Origin: Methanosarcinales archaeon
GTDB lineage: Archaea > Halobacteriota > Syntropharchaeia > Alkanophagales > Methanospirareceae
Direction: 5' to 3'
NCBI GenBank assembly: GCA_025464345.1
Contig: JAODGP010000025.1
Location: 1 to 18,825 of the forward strand
DNA: 18,825 bases
In this document: positions 14,018 to 18,825 of the stretch, piece after piece
Layout: each line of letters begins with the position of its first letter
How positions within the stretch are numbered: position 1 is the first letter of the stretch
The notes under the pieces: generated by a model
What the model saw: only the letters and a program-made list of their open reading frames with translations
The model's database searches: none
Told to the model about the DNA's origin: nothing
Position numbers and translations under genes: made by a program

Positions 14018-14074
14018 GATAAAAAGCTTCGGGGCTTCACACCCGCGCTCAGATCTGCCCCGGCTTCTTTTATC
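14018..14074. repeat. Imperfect inverted repeat before the ligase gene
   Basis: Eighteen-base arms (14018-14035 and 14057-14074) flank a 21-base loop. The outer GATAAAA/TTTTATC (7 bp) and inner GGGGC/GCCCC (5 bp) pair perfectly, and the middle six pairs are mostly mismatched or G-T. It ends 13 bases before the ligase ATG at 14088, in the 160-bp gap divergent from cofD. It could be a leader structure, a terminator-like element (the right arm is followed by CTTTTAT when the alternative AAGC/GCTT pairing is used) or an operator. Just before it, GATGGCGA is repeated almost in tandem at 13993-14007. Confidence 0.45.
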
Positions 14075-14087
14075 CGCAAACCGTTAT

Positions 14088-14966
14088 ATGAACCGAAGGA
14101 TAGGTGTCGCTCTTACAGCACCCGATGACTGGACTGCAACCGCATTCATGAGGAGTATAAGGGATAGGGGAGCAGAGGCTGTCGCACTCGATCTCTCTCA
14201 TGTAAGCGTTTCTATCGGCACTGACTTATCATGGCTATATGAAGATGCGAAACTCCACGATATGGATGGTCTTATCGTCCGTGATGTGGGTATAAGCAAT
14301 TCCTTAGAGCTTATTTCCGTTAAGTTCGATTTGTTACGTCAATTTGAGCGTGATATGCGGGTTATGAATACTTCAATTGCTATCCAGAATGCGGCAAACA
14401 AGTTCTTCTCGTTCGTGCTATTCCTCAAAGCGCATCTGCCTGTGCCTCGCACGGTGGTAACAACCCGTCTGAGTGTCGCAAAACGAGCAATTGCGGATTT
14501 ACACTCGGTTCTGGTGAAGCCTGTATTCGGCAGTCAGGGCAGGGGAATAATCAAACTCGAGGAGCCTGACGATGATAAACTCTCAGCTTTACTGAAAGAG
14601 CGTGGTGTGCTATACCTGCAGGAGTTCATTCCCAACCCTGGTCGTGACATACGGGTGTTTGTCGTCGCGGATGAAGCGCTTGGTGCTATTTATCGGATCT
14701 CGCCACATGGGTCATTCGTATCCAACCTCAGCCAGGGTGGACGTCCACGCAGATGCGAACTGACCGGGGAGTTGAGTGAGCTTGCGATACGCGCTACGAA
14801 TGCAATTGGTGCTGATTTCGCGGGTGTTGACATTATAGAGGGTTATGATGGCTTATACCTGCTCGAGATAAACGCAACACCTTCCGGTCGCGGCATAAAG
14901 TCAGCCTGTGGTATTGACGTCACCGGTAAGATTGTGGAGCTCCTATTCTCGCAATTGAAGCGTTAA
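14088..14966 (+). CDS. mptN: RimK-type glutamate ligase, MptN/CofF-like
   Basis: This 292-residue ATP-grasp ligase adds L-glutamate by an acyl-phosphate route. The N-terminal domain (1-100) has RDVGISNSLELISVKFDLL. ATP-grasp features are VLVKPVFGSQGRGI (141-154), the YLQEFI hinge (176-181) with GRDIRVFVV after it, and the metal-binding FAGVDI and LEINATPSGRG (259-269). Length and motifs match the archaeal MptN (tetrahydromethanopterin:alpha-L-glutamate ligase, making tetrahydrosarcinapterin) and its paralogue CofF (gamma-F420-2:alpha-L-glutamate ligase). The divergent cofD neighbour would suit either. MptN is my preference but the paralogues cannot be separated by eye. No clear ribosome site precedes the ATG, so a leaderless message is likely. 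Confidence 0.82.
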   Translation: MNRRIGVALTAPDDWTATAFMRSIRDRGAEAVALDLSHVSVSIGTDLSWLYEDAKLHDMDGLIVRDVGISNSLELISVKFDLLRQFERDMRVMNTSIAIQNAANKFFSFVLFLKAHLPVPRTVVTTRLSVAKRAIADLHSVLVKPVFGSQGRGIIKLEEPDDDKLSALLKERGVLYLQEFIPNPGRDIRVFVVADEALGAIYRISPHGSFVSNLSQGGRPRRCELTGELSELAIRATNAIGADFAGVDIIEGYDGLYLLEINATPSGRGIKSACGIDVTGKIVELLFSQLKR

Positions 14967-14999
14967 GTTAAGTTGAATTTATATTTCCGACGGTTTTGG

Positions 15000-15077
15000 C
15001 ACTGAATGACTGTGCAACGAGTTGCAACATTTAATGGGATTCTAACAACTATCTGGACTGGATTGACACATTCAGTG
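15000..15077 (+). repeat. Inverted repeat in leader of ATP-grasp gene
   Basis: CACTGAATG (15000-15008) and CATTCAGTG (15069-15077) are perfect 9-bp inverted repeats 60 bases apart. Between them TGCAA-CGAG-TTGCA can form a smaller hairpin. A TATA-like ATTTATATTT lies at 14977-14986, so a transcript starting near 15005 would carry this fold in a leader of about 130 bases. No known riboswitch is recognised. The rest of the 170-bp gap is AT-rich. Confidence 0.35.
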
Positions 15078-15136
15078 ATGGCTTGAATAAGAATAAAAGA
15101 AAGATAAGATAATCTAAAATTGATGTTATTACGTTA

Positions 15137-16222
15137 ATGAACAATCCAATAAAGAAGATACTGGCGATTGGGTATTCAGTCAGGCATATAGTTTGTTCAG
15201 GTACCAGAGCGGGCTATGAGATGTATGCTGCCGATGCGTTCGGCGACGAAGATACGCTAAGATGCGCGGTGCGCTACACGCCACTGGAGAACATCAGACA
15301 TGTGATTGATGATGTTGATGGCATCTTATTGGGTTCTGGTCTGGAGAATGCGGATCTGGGATTCATCACGGAGGATAAGATACTGGGCAATTCCCCGGAG
15401 AGGATGCGCCAGGTATCGAATAAGGCATGGCTGGCAGACCGGCTTGATGAGTTGGACGTAGCCCATCCCCGTACATCCCTCATGGCGGATATTAACGCAC
15501 AGAGGCTGAGATACCCGGTGGTGGTGAAGCCGATATATGGTGGCGGCGGTACAAATAACATACTGTGCATGAAAGATAGTGATTTAACAAAATTTAAATC
15601 TTATGACTTCATATGCCAGGAATACATAAAAGGCACACACGCTTCCGTATCCACACTGTCAACCGGTAAAGAAGCCATATCAGTCGGTGTAAATGAGCAG
15701 CTGATTGGTGTGGCTTCGCTGCACGCACCGGGCTCGTTCTCTTACTGTGGCAATATCACGCCGCTCGTCTCGCAGGCTTCCGAGCGTATGTGTGAGATAG
15801 CAGAGTTCTTAACACTCGAATTCGGGCTGAAAGGCACAAATGGGTTCGATTTCGTCATAACAGGCGAGGGTCAGCCGTTACTGATAGAGGTAAATCCACG
15901 GTTTCAGGGCAGTCTCGATACCATAGAGCTCTCTACCGGGCTGAATCTCGTGGATGCCGTGGTAAAAGCGGTAAGAAGTAGCTTGTTGCCTGAGAGAATC
16001 GTCACGCAGAGATATGCAGTAAGACTCATCCTCTATGCCGATCATGACGTGGTAGCCAGCATAAATTTTGTGGACGGTATCGTGGACATCCCGACGGATG
16101 GGCGAGTCATTAGAGCAGGTCAGCCAGTGGCATCATGCACAGGTACAGGTGCTACGAGAGCAGATGCAATTGCAGCGGCAATGCGCAGGCTCAGACGGCT
16201 GAAAACGGGACTCAAAACTTAA
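15137..16222 (+). CDS. Uncharacterised ATP-grasp ligase (COG2232-like)
   Basis: This 361-residue cytosolic ATP-grasp enzyme should join a carboxylate to an amine or similar acceptor through an acyl-phosphate. The N-terminus KILAIGYSVRHIVCSGTRAG with YEMYAADAFGD is a Rossmann-like pre-ATP-grasp domain of the kind I associate with the archaeal COG2232 group (carboligases related to biotin carboxylase). ATP-grasp features are VVVKPIYGGGGTNN (128-141, glycine-rich loop), the FICQEYIKGTHAS hinge (158-170), GTNGFDFVI (233-241), and LLIEVNPRFQGSLDTIE (248-264, metal ligands). A C-terminal domain ends in the ATRADAIAAAMRRL helix. The substrate is unknown. The MptN/CofF-like ligase 170 bp upstream on the same strand and nearby cofD hint at cofactor work, but the gap and different promoters make this only a suggestion. 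Confidence 0.85.
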   Translation: MNNPIKKILAIGYSVRHIVCSGTRAGYEMYAADAFGDEDTLRCAVRYTPLENIRHVIDDVDGILLGSGLENADLGFITEDKILGNSPERMRQVSNKAWLADRLDELDVAHPRTSLMADINAQRLRYPVVVKPIYGGGGTNNILCMKDSDLTKFKSYDFICQEYIKGTHASVSTLSTGKEAISVGVNEQLIGVASLHAPGSFSYCGNITPLVSQASERMCEIAEFLTLEFGLKGTNGFDFVITGEGQPLLIEVNPRFQGSLDTIELSTGLNLVDAVVKAVRSSLLPERIVTQRYAVRLILYADHDVVASINFVDGIVDIPTDGRVIRAGQPVASCTGTGATRADAIAAAMRRLRRLKTGLKT

Positions 16223-16230
16223 GATGCACA

Positions 16231-17223
16231 TCATGTTATACCCAGAACGAGATCGAGCCTGTCCAGTGATTTCCGCTTCCCTATCACCACCACCGTATCG
16301 CCTTCCAGTAGCTCATCCTCAGGTCCTACATTCGATATTATCCTGTCACCCCTTATTATTGCAATTATTATTGCACCCAGCTTCTCTTTTATACGCAGGT
16401 CCTTCACCTTCTTCTTCGCTATCTTAGCCCCGGGCTCGACCTTAAAAGTCTCTAAGGATGTCTCTCCGGTCTTCGATACGAGCTCAAGGAAATCAACAAC
16501 TGCGGGCTTTATCAGGCTCCTCGCCAGCCTCCTGCCACCTATCTCCTCTACAATCACCGCCTTCTTCACTCCTATCCGGTATAATCGCTTAGCTGCTTCC
16601 TCTGAACTCGCCCTCGTCACTATCTCCAGGTCATTATTCAGGCTCTTTGCCGTTATGCATAGCAGCAGGTTACTGCAATCGGAGGGTAGAGTGGAGACCA
16701 GTCCTGAGGCACGTTCCACTCCCGCTTCCTTCAGAACCTCGTCCTGCGTCGCATCACCCACGACAACCGGTATCCCCTTCTTCTTCAACCCTTTCGCAAC
16801 CGTCTCGTCCTGCTCGATCACCACGAAATCCAGCCCTTCCACTTTGAATTCGTTCACAATCACTTTACCGGTTCGCCCGCCACCGCATATTACCATGTGA
16901 TTCCTCATCTTCGCCACGCTCCTCTTCACCCTGACAACGCCAAAAGCTTCACGCAATCGCCCCTCCAGTACAAGTTCTATTATCTCTATCAGTGCGTATA
17001 ACGTTATACCAACACCTGCTATAATCAGTCCCGCGGTGAACACCCGCCCGTAGAATGTCCCTGGTATTATATCACCATATCCGACAGTGGTGATGGTGAC
17101 GATGGTCATATAAAACGAGTCGAAAGGCGAGAGCCCCTCGAGATAGACGAAGCCGAGAGTACCGGCTATGACAACGAGCAGCAGTAAGAGAAGAGCAGCA
17201 AATATGTGTCTTATCGGTTCCAT
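16231..17223 (-). CDS. MthK-like K+ channel with RCK domain
   Basis: This 330-residue two-TM potassium channel has a cytoplasmic regulator. TM1 is at about 7-28. The pore helix and selectivity filter TVGYGD at 46-51 are intact, and TM2 is at about 61-86. A linker then leads to the RCK/TrkA-N Rossmann domain, with VICGGGRTGK at 111-120 (GxGxxG) and VIEQDE at the end of the second strand, where the acidic residue contacts the ligand. A TrkA-C domain follows (about 240-330, KVKDLRIKEKLGAIIIAII). The layout is that of MthK, in which a ligand such as Ca2+ or a nucleotide opens the pore; which ligand applies here cannot be said. A TATA-like stretch at about 17236-17250 predicts a leaderless message. 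It is divergent from mre11 and convergent with the ATP-grasp gene (8-bp gap). Confidence 0.93.
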   Translation of the reverse strand: MEPIRHIFAALLLLLLVVIAGTLGFVYLEGLSPFDSFYMTIVTITTVGYGDIIPGTFYGRVFTAGLIIAGVGITLYALIEIIELVLEGRLREAFGVVRVKRSVAKMRNHMVICGGGRTGKVIVNEFKVEGLDFVVIEQDETVAKGLKKKGIPVVVGDATQDEVLKEAGVERASGLVSTLPSDCSNLLLCITAKSLNNDLEIVTRASSEEAAKRLYRIGVKKAVIVEEIGGRRLARSLIKPAVVDFLELVSKTGETSLETFKVEPGAKIAKKKVKDLRIKEKLGAIIIAIIRGDRIISNVGPEDELLEGDTVVVIGKRKSLDRLDLVLGIT

Positions 17224-17365
17224 TATAGTTGACCCATACTATACATATCATCTCAATACTTAACTAATCTGGCAGGACATATTATATTCGCAAACTATAT
17301 ACTGCATGGAAAATATTTATGAAGAGGATGTACATAAAATAAATTTCTTCTCAATCTATGGTGCA

Positions 17366-18487
17366 ATGAAGCGGATATTCCATATCGCAGACACGCACAT
17401 AGGTTATACCGCTTACAGGCGGGTAGAAGAGGGAAGTGGGCTGAACCAGCGGGAAGTGGATACCTACGATGCATTCTCCCAGTTTATTGATTTCACGATC
17501 AGTGAGAAGCCAGATGTGGTATTGCATGCAGGAGACCTCTTCGATTCCGTACGCCCGACCAATCGCGCTATATCTTTCGCGCTGAGCCAGATACTGAGGC
17601 TGAGCGAAGCGGGTATACCTTTTGTCGCCATTTCGGGCAATCACGAATCGCCACGATTGAAGGAGACGGGCAGTGTATTCAGCCTGTTTGAGCATATACC
17701 CGGGGTGTATGTGATCTACGAAGGCAGATATGAGACCATTGAACTTGATGATATGGTTATTCATGCGGTTCCTCATTGTGATGATATAGAGCGTGAGAAG
17801 GACAGGATAAGACCTGTAAAGAATCGCTTTAATATAGCTATGCTACATGCCGGCATCAAGGTCGGTGGCAAGCCTGTGTTCATGATGGGGGATCTGAACG
17901 AGCAGGTCGTCAGCATTGATGAGCTCACGGGACTTGATTACATCGCTCTGGGTCATTACCACCGATACACGAGGGTGCGTGGAGATGCGTATTATGCGGG
18001 TTCCACTGAGCGATTCAGCTTCGGTGAAGTGAGCGATGATAAGGGTTTCTTAGAACTGAGACTGGGCGATGACGGTACTAAGGAGGTCATATTCCACCCG
18101 TTGCAGATAAGGGAGATGGTGGATCTGGAACCGGTTGTATGTGATGGGCTCGATGCGCAGGCGATAAAACGAGCGATAAAAGACCGGATAATCGAGTGCA
18201 AACCAGATAACAAGGTGGTCCGGTTACGTGTTCTGGGGATACCACTCCATGTGTATCACTCGCTCGATTTCGATGAATTCAAACGTTTAACCAGGCACGC
18301 GGTGCATTTCGAGTTGAAGTACGAATTCAGACGCGATGAATCTTCCTCGACGCTCAATAAGAGCACGTTCCGCTCGCTACGTAGCGAATTTGAGAATTTT
18401 ATCGATGAATACGCAACCGGTGTGCAGATAGACCGTAAGCGGTTGAAGGAGCTGGGATTGGGGTATATGCGTGATTGGGAGCAGTGA
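17366..18487 (+). CDS. mre11: DNA double-strand break repair nuclease Mre11
   Basis: This Mn-dependent nuclease subunit of the Mre11-Rad50 complex processes DNA ends. All phosphodiesterase motifs are present in the 373-residue chain: DTHIGY (D9, H11), AGDLFDS (D57), GNHE (N92, H93), LHAG (H161) and LGHYHR (H197, H199). The capping domain follows, and a C-terminal helical part ends LKELGLGYMRDWEQ, where Rad50 binding normally lies. ATG 17366 is preferred over ATG 17306. The conserved strand KRIFHIADTH starts directly after it, the upstream 20 residues look unlike the family, and an AT-rich box at about 17333-17345 fits a leaderless start. In many archaea rad50 follows directly; here only a transposase fragment follows. 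Confidence 0.95.
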   Translation: MKRIFHIADTHIGYTAYRRVEEGSGLNQREVDTYDAFSQFIDFTISEKPDVVLHAGDLFDSVRPTNRAISFALSQILRLSEAGIPFVAISGNHESPRLKETGSVFSLFEHIPGVYVIYEGRYETIELDDMVIHAVPHCDDIEREKDRIRPVKNRFNIAMLHAGIKVGGKPVFMMGDLNEQVVSIDELTGLDYIALGHYHRYTRVRGDAYYAGSTERFSFGEVSDDKGFLELRLGDDGTKEVIFHPLQIREMVDLEPVVCDGLDAQAIKRAIKDRIIECKPDNKVVRLRVLGIPLHVYHSLDFDEFKRLTRHAVHFELKYEFRRDESSSTLNKSTFRSLRSEFENFIDEYATGVQIDRKRLKELGLGYMRDWEQ

Positions 18488-18555
18488 GATACGCCGGAAA
18501 AATTGCTCAAAAGCGTCCTCTCTTCAGCACGTTCAGGAATTGACCTTTGTGTCAT

Positions 18556-18825
18556 ATGACACCTGAGCAGGAAGCAGAACTAAAAGCCAAAGCCGAGGCA
18601 GGTGAGTCCACACCATCTGGGATGGTGTGATGTGAGCAAAGCAGACACATGATGTGACCTACACCTACTGGGGCATGCGTTGGGTATTCGAGCGCCTGGG
18701 CTTGAAGAAGAAAGTACCTCGATCCACATCCCCCAAAGCTTCTGCTGAAGCGCAGGAAGCTTGGAAAAAAGGGGACTCACAGAACAGTTAGAAAAAGCCG
18801 GTGTGTCAGATGCCACAGGTTTATA
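18556..18825 (+). pseudogene. Decayed IS630-type transposase fragment
   Basis: Three frames must be joined to read the protein: MTPEQEAELKAKAEAGE (18556-18606), then HTIWDGVM, a TGA stop at 18633-18635, and VTYTYWGMRWVFERLGLKKK with the following SPKASAEAQEAWKKG, then after a frame change in the A6G4 run (18765-18774) LTEQLEKAGVSDATGL to the window edge. The LTPEQ-like start, the YTYWGMRWVF winged-helix block and the KASAEAQEAWKK linker match the second N-terminal domain of IS630-family transposases. The first helix-turn-helix domain is absent upstream, so the fragment is truncated as well as frame-shifted. The DDE catalytic part would lie beyond the window if it survives. Bases 18488-18555 hold nothing recognisable. 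Confidence 0.7.
18609..18629. repeat. 9-bp perfect hairpin inside transposase scrap
   Basis: CACACCATC and GATGGTGTG flank a TGG loop. It overlaps the fragment's HTIWDGV codons. A nearby 14-bp palindrome, GTGTCATATGACAC, covers 18549-18562 at the point where recognisable transposase sequence begins. Confidence 0.5.

Noticed and set aside
17306..17365. A 20-residue N-terminal extension of Mre11 from ATG 17306
   Set aside because: Mre11 begins with the strand KRIFHIADTH at ATG 17366. The extension is AT-rich and overlaps probable promoter boxes.

Overview
The window comes from a euryarchaeon with methanogen-type cofactors, most likely a methanogen or an anaerobic methane/alkane oxidiser. It encodes archaeal ribosomal proteins (S24e, S27ae), archaeal-type PheRS beta, an Lhr-type helicase and Mre11. 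It also encodes CofD (coenzyme F420 synthesis) and a RimK-like glutamate ligase of the MptN/CofF type (tetrahydromethanopterin or F420 side chain). Promoters are AT-rich TATA boxes, and ribosome sites are GGTGA/GGAGG-like. The lineage (for example ANME-1-like) is an inference, because no rRNA or mcr gene is present.

Left end (1-867): a truncated glycine/threonine-rich beta-repeat protein is followed one base later by a small lipoprotein. The unit closes with a perfect 10-bp hairpin plus T-tract. Then come guaA as one full-length bifunctional chain (1033-2589) and a probable transposase scrap (about 2618-2731) abutting its altered 3' end.

Minus-strand block (2732-5638): livM-livG-livF are tightly packed branched-chain amino-acid-type ABC transporter genes, without livH or a binding protein beside them. 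Next is a 53-codon gene not previously obvious, translationally coupled (ATGA overlap) to cutA and preceded by a TATA box and a 16-bp palindrome. Divergently, pheT and an Lhr helicase overlap by 26 bp (5697-9951).

Middle (10139-13032): a minus-strand radical SAM/SPASM protein resembling the AhbC/AhbD/NirJ haem enzymes, a divergent MFS transporter, and the rps24e-rps27ae pair. cofD (13034-13927) converges on rps27ae with one base between stop codons and has a shortened glycine-rich N-terminal motif.

Right part (14088-18825): an MptN/CofF-like ATP-grasp ligase, a second ATP-grasp enzyme of unknown substrate, an MthK-like K+ channel with an RCK domain (minus strand), and mre11. Where rad50 might be expected there is instead a decayed IS630-type transposase fragment running to the window edge. 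I found no CRISPR array, tRNA, rRNA or intact mobile element. Apart from the right-end scrap stretch, no non-coding stretch exceeds 300 bp. Most of the window is ordinary chromosomal core. The most interesting leads are the second ATP-grasp ligase, the cutA-coupled small protein with its operator-like palindrome, and the contracted CofD motif.
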